From Paludibacter sp. (lineage in GTDB: Bacteria > Bacteroidota > Bacteroidia > Bacteroidales > Paludibacteraceae), in assembly GCA_028710415.1 (NCBI GenBank), contig JAQTUE010000012.1:62001-126000 (forward strand): a stretch of DNA of 64,000 bases, read 5' to 3'. The notes under the pieces were generated by a model. It ran no database searches, was not told the origin of the DNA, and saw nothing but the letters and a program-made list of their open reading frames with translations. Made by a program: the position numbers and the translations under genes. Positions 32,000-41,566 of this stretch are shown here, piece after piece. Within the stretch, counting starts at the first letter, position 1. The number at the start of each line of letters is the position of its first letter.

Positions 32000-33169
32000 T
32001 TAATAAGCAATATAATTGCGACAATAATTCGGTCTTGTGACAGAAGTATCTTTGCAGCTGGCCGTAAAAAGTACACTTGCATAAGGTGGTTTTATCGCAC
32101 CTGCATAATAATTGTCAGCGGGGACAGACGGAGCAGAAGGCAGTGCCGTATCGGTACATACACTCAAATCCGTATTGGTGCATAAGCTTGAGATGGGGAG
32201 CATCCGAACCATATTACCAAATCCATCGAGAGAAATGGCAGCATTTGTTGCAGATACATTAGCAATCACGTTTTTCATAACGGTAGCACGATGTGGAGTT
32301 GTTGTTTGCCAAATGGCTGGCGAAGTCAAATTGGTACAGGTACCTGCGGTATCTGTACATACTGCGGAACTAACACTTGCAGGTGTGCCTCCAAGAGCTT
32401 CCCAATGCCACGGGACAAATTCATCATCTACACTATTTAATCCTGTAGGAGCAGTATTCTGCGATTCCCGAATTAACTTTGCATTGAAAAATGCTTTCAT
32501 CGATCGCGAAAATGTATTGAATTTTTCCAGCGAATAATTACGGCGTTTTTGCCACAGATCAGCAAATGTACCATTATACGTGACAATATTTACCTGATTG
32601 CTTCTGGCATTTTGTTGTCGATAAGAGATTGTAAACGACGGAACCACAAGAGGATTTATATCCGATCCCGCTGTGTGTGCACTGGCAACAGCACCGGCTC
32701 CAAGATCGTAAGTTAATCCAGTAAGATTACCGCATCTCAAGGTAAGGCTTGATGCTCCTTTTGATACCTCCTGACAATAGGGTGCGTACGATTGAACAAT
32801 TGACTGTTCAAGCGTTGTTTGTTCTTGCGCACTAAGGGTAGACCACTGTATGGAGTAAATGATTTGATCTCCTGTCCCGGCAGAACTAAAAACCGGCAGT
32901 GGGGAAGTTGCATTACAAGACGAATGACCCCATCCCCAACTCGCTTGAGTTCCTGTGGTAATAGAAGAACAATACGGCTCGAAGGTATCCGTAATGGATT
33001 CAAACGTTGTTTTTAAACCATTATCAAAATCCCGATAGAAATTCAGTTCTTTTTGAAATCTGGTTGCTTCATTCATTGAACTCATACCTATGATTGCTGA
33101 TGTTGCCAACAATGTCAATATGAAAATCCCGATAACGATTTCAACCATCGCAAATCCACTACGCTTCAT
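32000..33169 (-). CDS. PilV-like minor prepilin
   Basis: A 389-residue protein. The N-terminus MKRSG-FAMVEIVIGIFILTLLA is a type IV prepilin leader with Gly at -1 and Glu at +5. A large Thr/Ser-rich globular part with several cysteines follows. The size and operon position fit the tip-adhesin-like PilV of R64 thin pili. No shufflon-type repeats or recombinase gene are seen. The leader would be cleaved by a prepilin peptidase not found in the window. Confidence 0.8.
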   Translation of the reverse strand: MKRSGFAMVEIVIGIFILTLLATSAIIGMSSMNEATRFQKELNFYRDFDNGLKTTFESITDTFEPYCSSITTGTQASWGWGHSSCNATSPLPVFSSAGTGDQIIYSIQWSTLSAQEQTTLEQSIVQSYAPYCQEVSKGASSLTLRCGNLTGLTYDLGAGAVASAHTAGSDINPLVVPSFTISYRQQNARSNQVNIVTYNGTFADLWQKRRNYSLEKFNTFSRSMKAFFNAKLIRESQNTAPTGLNSVDDEFVPWHWEALGGTPASVSSAVCTDTAGTCTNLTSPAIWQTTTPHRATVMKNVIANVSATNAAISLDGFGNMVRMLPISSLCTNTDLSVCTDTALPSAPSVPADNYYAGAIKPPYASVLFTASCKDTSVTRPNYCRNYIAY

Positions 33170-33171
33170 TG

Positions 33172-34263
33172 TTACTTCTCCGCCGATTTTTTATACAAAA
33201 CAAGTGTTCCGGAATAGCTGCTATCAGCTCCATTCAACGACCGAAGATAGACAGGACAAATGTCTGCAGCGATCAAATACTTCGTCAAGAATAATGATGG
33301 TTTGATATTTTTAAAATCGTATACGATTTCATTATCTTGTCGAGATCCAATTGAAATATTTTCAACATCCGTTATGGAATTGATTGCGTATAAGCATTCT
33401 TCACTTAGTGTCTTCTGCGTATTTTTGTGCAAATCATCAATCTTGGATGTTTCTTCAATTTTTACATTTTGAACGTAAAGATCGTTACCCGCATTAAGAG
33501 TGCCTTTTGCAGGGAAGTCATATTCAAAAACTATTTCACCTTTCCCGATCATAGCTGGGTATTGACCACTCTCACCGGTTCCTTGATCGATTTGCCCAAC
33601 CACAAAAGATTTAATCTTTTCATGTTTTGATAAAAAAGGATCATTAGTGATATTTCTCGCCTCTTTTAATAGTTTTTCGGCAAATTTTTTGCTTATATCA
33701 TCTTTTAATAAGAGGATTTGGTCTTCGTCCAAAACAAGCGGTGGTGGTGGTGGCGCTTGTACGACTTTCGGTTTTTCTTCCGTTAATGCCGGCACAATAA
33801 CGGCGAGAATTGCAAGGATAAGCACACCAAGTATTCCGAATTTGATAATGTTCTGATTACGCCCATAAGTTGACCGTATTTCTGCAGGGCTCATTTCAAT
33901 GTGAAGGTGCCCATGTCCGCCGAAATGCGTTTCAATTGACGAAATTAATTTCATCTCATCATCAGGATCTTCAAGAATCAAACGATAAATAAAATAAGCA
34001 TGATATGATTGTGAAGAATCAAGGAGATACAATGCATCACCGACACGATAATATGCACGCAATTGTTCTTCATTCGCTACATACAAAACTGCATATATAA
34101 CGTCTTCAACAACCTCCAACATGGATTCATCACTGACGACGACACCAAGGTGCTTGTTATCCCCGCCAAAACGGATTTTTTTCACTATTGAATATGAACT
34201 CTTTTCAGTTTCCATATCAGGATCAATAATGAATACTTCTCCAAGTTTTATAGCTTTGTTCAT
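33172..34263 (-). CDS. PilO-like pilus assembly protein
   Basis: A 363-residue bitopic membrane protein. A cytoplasmic domain spans about 1-135, a membrane segment about 140-160 (IIKFGILGVLILAILAVIVPAL), then a proline tract (APPPPPLVLDEDQ) and a periplasmic domain with few cysteines. Position between the PilP-like and PilV-like genes and topology fit PilO of type IVb systems. Sequence similarity was not tested. Confidence 0.6.
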   Translation of the reverse strand: MNKAIKLGEVFIIDPDMETEKSSYSIVKKIRFGGDNKHLGVVVSDESMLEVVEDVIYAVLYVANEEQLRAYYRVGDALYLLDSSQSYHAYFIYRLILEDPDDEMKLISSIETHFGGHGHLHIEMSPAEIRSTYGRNQNIIKFGILGVLILAILAVIVPALTEEKPKVVQAPPPPPLVLDEDQILLLKDDISKKFAEKLLKEARNITNDPFLSKHEKIKSFVVGQIDQGTGESGQYPAMIGKGEIVFEYDFPAKGTLNAGNDLYVQNVKIEETSKIDDLHKNTQKTLSEECLYAINSITDVENISIGSRQDNEIVYDFKNIKPSLFLTKYLIAADICPVYLRSLNGADSSYSGTLVLYKKSAEK

Positions 34264-34272
34264 CGTGAATCC

Positions 34273-34911
34273 TTATTTCTTTTGTGCTTTCGGCAAAGGT
34301 GCGATTTTTCTATATCCTTGCGTTGTAAGCTCCCCACAATCGCCATCTGCACAAAATACAACTTTTGTTTTCACTGGTTCAGGCGCAGGAGGGGGAGTCA
34401 TTCCTTGATTGGCAGAACCCGGTCCAAACATAACCATTTGTTCTCCACTACCGATTGACGCACCTGTAACAGGCAAAATCTTTCTTTCCGATGTGAATCG
34501 CGGCGGAGCCATGGAAACCGATGATGAGTCAGGCGTTTTTTTGGCATCTTTTGAATTGGCCTCAGCTTTATTTTTTTGAGCACTAAATGTCAGAAAAACA
34601 TTATCAAGTCCTTTATCATCCAAGACTCCACCCGAAGATGTAATAGATGGAGACATAATAGTTACACTGGATGATGCAGGGCCGCTCATTGTTACCGTCT
34701 CAGCAGAATTTGAGTCAATTGTCGGAGGTGGCACATGATTAGCGATATCAAGCGGCGCACTCGGTCTTGCCGCTTCAGCCGACACCGATGGTGTCGCTGT
34801 TACAGGCGAAGAAGTAGTTGCAAAGTAGTTTGTATAAACAATTACGCCTATTGCGATCAGCAGACCTATCAATAAGATGATTTTCCCCGTATTCTTTTTT
34901 GCACTACTCAT
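34273..34911 (-). CDS. PilP-like periplasmic pilus protein
   Basis: A 212-residue protein. ATG 34911 is chosen over 34944, which lies in the secretin gene. Residues about 10-28 form a membrane anchor (IILLIGLLIAIGVIVYTNYF). A long Pro/Ser/Thr-rich linker and a small C-terminal domain (KVVFCADGDCGELTTQGYRKI) follow. It follows the secretin gene, where PilP-type pilotin/linker proteins are found. Assignment is by position and architecture. Confidence 0.55.
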   Translation of the reverse strand: MSSAKKNTGKIILLIGLLIAIGVIVYTNYFATTSSPVTATPSVSAEAARPSAPLDIANHVPPPTIDSNSAETVTMSGPASSSVTIMSPSITSSGGVLDDKGLDNVFLTFSAQKNKAEANSKDAKKTPDSSSVSMAPPRFTSERKILPVTGASIGSGEQMVMFGPGSANQGMTPPPAPEPVKTKVVFCADGDCGELTTQGYRKIAPLPKAQKK

Positions 34912-34912
34912 T

Positions 34913-36655
34913 TTACAGCTCCTCGATTGTTGAAGGTGAGACAATGATCGCTAATTCACTTACAGTGTCAGCATCACTTTCTTTACCGAATAACCATCCA
35001 AAGCTTGGAACATTGATCGCTCCCGGAAGCCCTTCTTTGTTGTTTTGTTTTTTAGACATTTTGAAACCGGTAAGAATCAACATTTGATCCATGTTGATTT
35101 TTGCAGGAACATTGATTTCATTTGAATTGATTTTAGGTAATTTAAACTCGCCGCTCGCCATGCTGAAGGTGACCATCTCTACAAGCTCTGAAACGGTAAT
35201 GCTGGTTGACATATCCAATACTTCCCCACTTTCATCGATGCGAGGGGTGACATTGATAATAATCCCAGCTTCCGCTTCTCTGGCTTCAAGGTTAGCTTGG
35301 GTTGTTGTTCCGGTCGATGTTACTACAGATGTCATATACGGTATTTTTTCAACCGTTTTGAATGAGTTCATTACCCCCATTTTTGAAACAGAAGAAAATT
35401 CGCGAATAATGTTTGTTTTGCCGTATGACTCAAGTGCCGAAATAACAGTTGGCATTCTGGCCGAATCGACGACCAAGCTTGACCCGCCACTCACTGATGA
35501 CGAATAATTCCAACCAAAATTTACTTTTGTACCGAGAAGTGTTTGATTAATCGCGCTCCAATCTACCCCTGCACTGACACCATTATTCAGATCGATTCGG
35601 AGAATTGAAATTTTTAAATTGAATGGGCGTTGTTTCTCGATTTCTTTCATAAGAAGTTTTTTGGCCGCTCTGATGTTGTCAGGGGTGTCTACAAGGGTAA
35701 TATATCCACGTTGTGAAACGTCGACACTTCCCTTGGACGAGATGTATTTTTTGATGTATTTTTCAAGATCTTCTTTTTGATTCTCTGAATCTGAAACAAT
35801 GACACCTGATGACCCGCTCATACCGGAAGATGATGAAGATGATGAAGACCCACTGCTTCCGGATGATGAACGAGAGGCGGAAGAAGCAGAAGTAAATTTG
35901 TAATTAAAATACAAAGGGATATCGATGGTAGCGATTTCATAATCCATAACCGTGTAAGCTTTTGGTCCTGTTTGCTCGACAACGAGGTTATTGGCTTTTA
36001 AAAATGTTCGAAAAGCCTCCTCTTTATCACATCCGCTATAAAAGAACGTTACTTTTTTTGCAGGAGCTAAAGTATCCTGAGCCAACCCATTCAATTCATA
36101 AAAACGCGTTTTATAAACAAAACTCATGCCGAAGCGATCGGCAAATATTTTTAAAATTTCTCCGGGATAAACAGGCTCATTGACATTGATCGTTACATTG
36201 GCCGGCGTATTATTTCCACATGTTGTTCCGTTAATATTCTCTTCAATCAGGCTTTTGTTTGCCACGATCAAAGAATTATCTCGAAACCGATAATCAATCC
36301 CAGAAGTTTTTCGTATACGCTTCAGAAAATCGCCCATTGACGAATTAACATCTCCACTAAAAAGATAGGAATCAGAAGGAATAAAACTCTGATCTACCGT
36401 AACATCAACTTGTTCCGCCATTTGATTGACCGCTTTATTTACAGGCATTTTGTAAAAAGTACCGGATACGTTCTTATCCATAACAACCTTGGCCTTATCG
36501 ACCGCAGGAGTATGCAGTGATAGCTTTTCTTTATCAGGATAGTTTTCATGATTAATAACAGGCAGTGATTGTTCTTTGACGGACACATGTGCACATCCTG
36601 TCAATAAGATAAGTCCAAGAGCCCCAGATAATGCAATTTTGTTTACGTGATGCAT
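34913..36655 (-). CDS. PilN-like outer-membrane lipoprotein secretin
   Basis: A 580-residue lipoprotein (signal ends in LLTGC, so Cys is lipidated). Two N-terminal secretin N-type domains (about 50-250) are followed by a Ser-rich linker (SSSGSSGSSSSSSSSGMSGS, about 265-285) and an N3-like domain. The C-terminal secretin core (about 370-575) contains the EKIPYMTSVV and VTPRIDESGEVLDMSTSI motifs. It would form the outer-membrane pore of the type IVb pilus, as PilN of R64 or BfpB does. Confidence 0.88.
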   Translation of the reverse strand: MHHVNKIALSGALGLILLTGCAHVSVKEQSLPVINHENYPDKEKLSLHTPAVDKAKVVMDKNVSGTFYKMPVNKAVNQMAEQVDVTVDQSFIPSDSYLFSGDVNSSMGDFLKRIRKTSGIDYRFRDNSLIVANKSLIEENINGTTCGNNTPANVTINVNEPVYPGEILKIFADRFGMSFVYKTRFYELNGLAQDTLAPAKKVTFFYSGCDKEEAFRTFLKANNLVVEQTGPKAYTVMDYEIATIDIPLYFNYKFTSASSASRSSSGSSGSSSSSSSSGMSGSSGVIVSDSENQKEDLEKYIKKYISSKGSVDVSQRGYITLVDTPDNIRAAKKLLMKEIEKQRPFNLKISILRIDLNNGVSAGVDWSAINQTLLGTKVNFGWNYSSSVSGGSSLVVDSARMPTVISALESYGKTNIIREFSSVSKMGVMNSFKTVEKIPYMTSVVTSTGTTTQANLEAREAEAGIIINVTPRIDESGEVLDMSTSITVSELVEMVTFSMASGEFKLPKINSNEINVPAKINMDQMLILTGFKMSKKQNNKEGLPGAINVPSFGWLFGKESDADTVSELAIIVSPSTIEEL

Positions 36656-36675
36656 GGTATGTTTTCCTTTCAGTG

Positions 36676-38382
36676 TTAAAGTATTGCGTCTAAGATTGCA
36701 GGTGAGGTATCAACCTCGCCATCAATCAACCGTTGGATGAATGTATCAAGTCTGTTTTGGCCGAGCTTTCGCGTACACGCATATTTTTCAATGTCGTAAT
36801 TTGTTGGTTTGGTTTTTAAAATGTATTCAATCAACTCAACAGAAGGCTCAAAATATTCATACATTGGAACACGTCCTCCTGAATACCCTGAATACCCACA
36901 TTTCGGACATCCTTTCGGATTATGCAGATAGGTTTTGAATCCGTCTTTATTTTGAACAAAACGCATAGCGCTTTCTTTGTGTTCATACCGAAATTTCGGC
37001 ATCATCTCATTTATTTTGGTCACATTTACTTTCTCGGTATCCTCTTTTTTACATTCACATAAGCGCTTAGTCAGCTTCATATTGACAGATAAAAAGACCA
37101 GAGGGACCAAGCTCTCTTTATTCATTTTGAATACATGCTCAAGCGCATGAAAAACTTCAAAGCAGCTACGAATATGGATTGTGGTATAAACAAGTTGACC
37201 TGCGTAAGCCATTTCAAAAACGGCATCGACAAGCTGACTGTCATTTCTCATCTCTCCGATACTCAATACGTTTGGGTCCGCACGTTTTGCTGCCTTAGTG
37301 AACTCATGGTATCCCATTCGATCTTCTTTGGGATCAGGCGGAAGATAAAGCTGATGCTGTGTAATATTTTTACCGCTTTGAACATACTCAATCGGATCTT
37401 CAATAGACAAGATACGCCGATGTTTATCGATAGAAGCAAGGACTTCAGCGAGGAATGTGGATTTTCCGGATCCGGTAATCCCGGATATTACGACAAAGCC
37501 CCCATCAAGTCTTGAAGTTCTTATAACTGAATCGATGATGGGGGCATGGAACCCTTTAGCTTTTAAATCAGGTTTGCTGATAACCGTTTTTTTAATGACA
37601 CGAGCGATGACGGACATCCGTCTTCCGTTTAAACCATCGGGTATAAATACAAGACGCAAATCAATATCTCCATATATGATCCTTGCGTCCATGGGCGCAG
37701 TATGTTTATCTGCTTTAAAACTTCCCTTTGAACTTCGTGATGCGTCGAGTTTAATCTGGGTTACAAATTCCCACCCTTGGTCGATATCGAGAAGATATTT
37801 TTCTTGCTCTATCAAATCACCATTTTTTCGAAAAAACATATAGTAGAAATTTTCTTTTGGGATAATATGAATATCACTTGCACCCTGATTGGCTGCATCC
37901 CGCGCTACCGTTTCAAACGAAAAAGATACAGTAGTCTCTTTATGAACACCGCCGGAATTGGCTACAGCAGTATGGATACGCTCATCCATAATTAAATAGT
38001 CATCATAATCTAAGATAAACTGTGGTCTTAATTCCGAAAGCACGGGATGAAAGCAAGGTACCACTTCACGATCATCATAGAAATATCTGGTTTTTCCATC
38101 TTCATCGCGAACAATAAGCTGGCTACTATGCCCACGAATTAATTCCGCAGAATTACCAAAAATTTCCATCATAAATTCAGCAAAATCACCATACTTTACA
38201 TACCCAAGCTCATAAAGAATTTGCATGATATGTTGCGAATTTTTCAAACTTTTACGTTTGTTATATGCCGTACTATACTGATTCATCGTCATTTTTTTCT
38301 TATAGACCAGCATTTGCAGAACATAGTTCCACTCTTCACCCTGTTTAAGTACCGGTTCTGGTAACATCATCAAATCCTTCAT
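36676..38382 (-). CDS. PilQ-like pilus extension ATPase
   Basis: A 568-residue GspE/PilB superfamily ATPase. Walker A is ISGITGSGKSTFLAE (about 305), then RRILSIEDPIEYV, VLSIGEMRNDSQL (Walker B) and AGQLVYTTIHI. A CxC-type and CPKCGYSGYSGGR zinc motif near the C-terminus is characteristic of assembly ATPases. It would power pilus extension; PilQ plays this role in R64. Confidence 0.88.
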   Translation of the reverse strand: MKDLMMLPEPVLKQGEEWNYVLQMLVYKKKMTMNQYSTAYNKRKSLKNSQHIMQILYELGYVKYGDFAEFMMEIFGNSAELIRGHSSQLIVRDEDGKTRYFYDDREVVPCFHPVLSELRPQFILDYDDYLIMDERIHTAVANSGGVHKETTVSFSFETVARDAANQGASDIHIIPKENFYYMFFRKNGDLIEQEKYLLDIDQGWEFVTQIKLDASRSSKGSFKADKHTAPMDARIIYGDIDLRLVFIPDGLNGRRMSVIARVIKKTVISKPDLKAKGFHAPIIDSVIRTSRLDGGFVVISGITGSGKSTFLAEVLASIDKHRRILSIEDPIEYVQSGKNITQHQLYLPPDPKEDRMGYHEFTKAAKRADPNVLSIGEMRNDSQLVDAVFEMAYAGQLVYTTIHIRSCFEVFHALEHVFKMNKESLVPLVFLSVNMKLTKRLCECKKEDTEKVNVTKINEMMPKFRYEHKESAMRFVQNKDGFKTYLHNPKGCPKCGYSGYSGGRVPMYEYFEPSVELIEYILKTKPTNYDIEKYACTRKLGQNRLDTFIQRLIDGEVDTSPAILDAIL

Positions 38383-38922
38383 TTATTTACCAACAATTTC
38401 TGTATATCCGCATACATCACCGATATAGCTATCATTTAGTCCGCTCAAATTGTATGTATAGTTTTTTCCGGTCACAAACGACAGAGGGATTGTATTGGCG
38501 AATAGATACTTCCCGTATGCTTGCATATTGGAACAATCAGCGGCCAGTGTAGGCGACGTCGTACCTGAATAAATATTGGTTATTAAACCACTTGTGCCGG
38601 ACGTTCCTACAAAAGCCCACACTTGTGACGGCGTTCTCCATGTGGAACACCCGTTTGAATGGGCTATCGTCGAAACGGTACGGCATGTCCGTATTAATGC
38701 TGTTTCGATCTGCTCTTTCTCTGTGTCATCAGCGGAGGCATTAGCCTCCTCGTACCCGCCGATAGATTTGTATTCCCCTACTCGATAATGAAAGGTTCGA
38801 CTTGCTGGGTCAATATAACTATGATGGTTTTCAGATACGATGTTTGAATCAACCCTTGAACTCTCAAGGCTGTAGTATCCAACTCCAAGCATCAGCATTA
38901 AAAAAACTACGGCGGGCAACAT
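38383..38922 (-). CDS. Pilin-like or exported protein in pilus operon
   Basis: A 179-residue protein with a hydrophobic N-terminus (MLPAVVFLMLMLGVGYYSLES) but no prepilin cleavage motif. The rest has four cysteines and Gly/Thr/Ser-rich stretches like a minor pilin or a pilus-associated periplasmic protein. It lies directly between pilS-like and pilQ-like genes. Family not recognised. Confidence 0.6.
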   Translation of the reverse strand: MLPAVVFLMLMLGVGYYSLESSRVDSNIVSENHHSYIDPASRTFHYRVGEYKSIGGYEEANASADDTEKEQIETALIRTCRTVSTIAHSNGCSTWRTPSQVWAFVGTSGTSGLITNIYSGTTSPTLAADCSNMQAYGKYLFANTIPLSFVTGKNYTYNLSGLNDSYIGDVCGYTEIVGK

Positions 38923-38937
38923 GACTGGTATACTCGA

Positions 38938-39495
38938 TTAGTTACAAGTAACGTTTGTTTTCGTAATCGTTACAGCATTGGTACCACTCGCTGCGGCAGT
39001 CCATGGCAATGCACGTCCATTGATTTTATCAACCAAAGATGACTGAACTTCAGCACTTTCAAACGGAGTCGTGACGATTGTCATCGTTTTACCACTACCG
39101 GCGGTACATGAATACGTCCATCCGGTTAAATCTTTTGTAGCAGTAGCACCACCAAGTGCGTTATATAGAGATGTGGTTGTTGAAATAGCTCCTGTCCCTG
39201 AAGGGTAAGCCGCACCGTTGCTGTTGTAAACATCCACAAGCGCTGTATCGATCGATTTAAAAGAGGCAAACCCGATGTCCGATTTACGACCGACCATCAT
39301 TTTTGGTCCATAGACAACTGCGGCAGCAATAATCAAACTGACGATCGCGATACCGATAACGATTTCAAGCATCGCGAAACCTGAACGCATTTTTGAACGA
39401 TAAGCTTGTTTTGTACTGTCAGTGTGACAAACTTGATTCTCAATTTGAGCATCGATGGGTGGAGCGATTAAAGCATTATTTGCTTTATCCATTGT
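38938..39495 (-). CDS. PilS-like major type IVb prepilin
   Basis: A 185-residue prepilin. An unusually long leader (38 residues) ends in KMRSG, then mature FAMLEIVIGIAIVSLIIAAAVV with Glu at +5. Two cysteines (YSCTAGSG and the C-terminal VTCN) can form the D-region disulfide. ATG 39495 follows AAAAAGGA. A start at the internal Met just before RSG would give a short leader instead. Likely the main pilus subunit. Confidence 0.85.
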   Translation of the reverse strand, partial: TMDKANNALIAPPIDAQIENQVCHTDSTKQAYRSKMRSGFAMLEIVIGIAIVSLIIAAAVVYGPKMMVGRKSDIGFASFKSIDTALVDVYNSNGAAYPSGTGAISTTTSLYNALGGATATKDLTGWTYSCTAGSGKTMTIVTTPFESAEVQSSLVDKINGRALPWTAAASGTNAVTITKTNVTCN

Positions 39496-39598
39496 GTATC
39501 CTTTTTGTATGGTATGATGTTTTACGATTGTGAAAAAGAGGCAATGCTTTTTCATGGTGACTGACCACAATAAAAAAGTCTATAGGATAGATACGTTT

Positions 39599-40588
39599 TC
39601 ATCCGCCCGCTCCTTGTGCCAATGCAACGGCAGCCTGCAACATAGAGCTGAGTGCAGAGACCATAAATAAAATTGGAGTTGCCATCATAAAAAGAGTGAT
39701 TGTATTAACCATCTTCCCCGCCATTTGGGTTAGATTTTCAGCTTCTTTCTTCCTGTCATTAACAAGCATTTCGATAGCTTTTTTTGGATCTGATTGAGTT
39801 GTAGTAACTTTTAGTTCAGCAGCTTCAAGCGCGGTAACTAATTTGCCGACCGTCAAAATTTCAATTAATCCGTCTATATCTTGCCGTTTCGGTGAAAAGG
39901 TTATTGCAAACTGCTTTTTTAATACCGGGATGATTTCAATAGAAGCGTAGTTAACCTTTAAAAGAGTGTTTATGAGCGCGAGAGCTTGCATGGCATCGAG
40001 TTCACGATAAACTTTATTGAGAATTGGAACATATCGCGGGAACACGAACAGCAAAACGGCAAAGAAACCAACGAAAGAAAGATTCATAAGATAAAAATGA
40101 TCCATTAACATATACGATGTGTCACTAATATGCATCATTCCGGAATCAACAATCTTTTTGAGTTCTCCGTTAACATACCCCAAAGCAATAATGACAAGCA
40201 ATGTTATTGCGGTAGGCATTACTAAATTCTTTTTGATCGTGTTACGATATTCAGAGGTAATGCGTTTGATTGGAAGGTAATCTTCAATGATCTTCCCTGC
40301 TGTGATATTTTTTTCTGATGCCATTTTTAAAAGCATCAAAATATCTTGATCAAGAAAATCACGATAAACATTCCATCTCTTACCACCACCGGCAAGTTTT
40401 CTTGAAATATTTATAGCTTTTGCAGATAGTGTCGGCTCGCTCTTTTTAAGGCTCGCGGCATACTCTTCGAGGATTTGCATGTGGTCGGTACCTGCTCTTG
40501 AGGCAACCGACTCAGCTCGAAGAATAATCTCCTCCATTTTACGCTTATAAAGAAACTTATTGAGCAGAGTTTCAGTGTTATTTTTCAT
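39599..40588 (-). CDS. PilR-like inner-membrane pilus platform protein
   Basis: A 329-residue polytopic membrane protein of the GspF/PilC/PilR superfamily. Membrane segments lie at about 123-145 (NLVMPTAITLLVIIALGYV), 170-190 and 300-325, with two cytoplasmic helical domains (the repeated GspF fold) between them. It would anchor the pilus ATPases. It is the first gene of the leftward pil operon. ATG 40588 is preferred over 40594. Confidence 0.8.
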   Translation of the reverse strand: MKNNTETLLNKFLYKRKMEEIILRAESVASRAGTDHMQILEEYAASLKKSEPTLSAKAINISRKLAGGGKRWNVYRDFLDQDILMLLKMASEKNITAGKIIEDYLPIKRITSEYRNTIKKNLVMPTAITLLVIIALGYVNGELKKIVDSGMMHISDTSYMLMDHFYLMNLSFVGFFAVLLFVFPRYVPILNKVYRELDAMQALALINTLLKVNYASIEIIPVLKKQFAITFSPKRQDIDGLIEILTVGKLVTALEAAELKVTTTQSDPKKAIEMLVNDRKKEAENLTQMAGKMVNTITLFMMATPILFMVSALSSMLQAAVALAQGAGG

Positions 40589-40594
40589 ATACAT

Positions 40595-40920
40595 ACGCCT
40601 TACTTAAAGCATTTGCCTGTGATTATAACAGAAAAAAAACTTTTTAAATATTTTTTTTATTTTTTATGAAAATTTGAATAAATATTTTATTGTATAAAAA
40701 CTTTTATTTATTGTCATCGATAAGACAAGGATGTCTGCGTTCTATGGGGAGTATACGGTATTTGAAGGATTTGATTATTTAAAAAATATGCATTTCTACA
40801 TTCTTTTTGGATGTGTCACTTTTTCTCTTGTGTAATCCAAAAATGAAGACACTGAAAGACGAAGGGGGTGCAAGGTAAAACTCAATTGCGCGTCTTCCTT
40901 CTCATTGAACCCTCATCTCA
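40595..40920. other. Intergenic region upstream of pil operon
   Basis: No gene found. It contains a minus-strand TATAAT (40622-40627) 34 nt before the pilR-like start, embedded in long A/T tracts, which is the likely pil promoter. Downstream of this the region holds an ordinary-composition 150-bp stretch of unknown origin running into the IS remnant. No iterons were seen. Confidence 0.5.
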
Positions 40921-40978
40921 CGCATTCCCCGTCTTATTAGGCGGGGTCAAGTGAGATCAATGTTGCCGCAGGCTGTAT

Positions 40979-41095
40979 TTAATGCTTAGGCCTGTCTTGG
41001 TTCCGTACATACTGAGCAACAATATCTAACGGTGCCCCTCCTGTCGAAACAATACAATAACTATTACTCCAAAACTTTGGGGATCGATGAAGGTG
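40979..41095 (-). pseudogene. tnpA: tnpA (IS200-type transposase) 3' fragment
   Basis: The frame reads RSPKFWSNSYCIVSTGGAPL, then DIVAQYVRNQ. This matches the C-terminal end of Y1-type IS200/IS605 transposases. The catalytic HUH and tyrosine regions are missing. Start position of the remnant is approximate. Confidence 0.7.
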
Positions 41096-41122
41096 CCAAA
41101 AGGATTCTTTGGGGCTAAACGA

Positions 41123-41560
41123 CTTCGCTTCAAACTTCAATTCTGGTCGAAAATGAGAATTCAAAACAAGGTTATGGAGAAAGCCCATAGCCTTGGAATT
41201 CGATATTCAAAAGTCTTAGCGAGAGGTACGTCTATGTACGCCTACGACGGATCAGGGGCTGTCGAGCGAAGTCCAAGGAAAGATATCTGCAAATTCACAA
41301 ACAATAAAACCTACAACGCCGATCTCTCGGCATCCTACAATATAGCTGCACGCTACTTCATACGCGAATACCTTAAACCCTTGTCTGAAAAGAGAAGGTT
41401 GCAAGCAGAGGCAAAAGTCCCTTCGCTTGCAGACAGAACCCGTCAAACTTTGTCTTCGTTAATTAGGCTTCACGAAGTGCTGTCCACGACAGCAATGCTT
41501 CCGAATTCCCCTATCCATGACAAAGAAGCCCCAATCCAAGCCGTAGGTTTGGTTGGGTGA
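41123..41560 (+). pseudogene. tnpB: tnpB 3' fragment, nuclease dead
   Basis: The frame 41087-41560 keeps only the TnpB C-terminus: FWSKMRIQNKVMEKAHSLGI, then GTSMYAYDGSG, and the RuvC-III segment YNADLSASYNIAARYF. The first two RuvC acidic residues and the N-terminal half are absent, so no RNA-guided nuclease activity is expected. The 3' part also covers the region where an omega-RNA is usually encoded, including a clear nested hairpin around TGCTGTC/GACAGCA near 41480. Confidence 0.8.
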
Positions 41561-41566
41561 GGTTCA

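Noticed and set aside
35821-35880. Simple repeat-like stretch of GAT/GAA triplets
   Set aside because: It encodes the serine-rich linker of the secretin, a common feature, and is not a separate repeat element.
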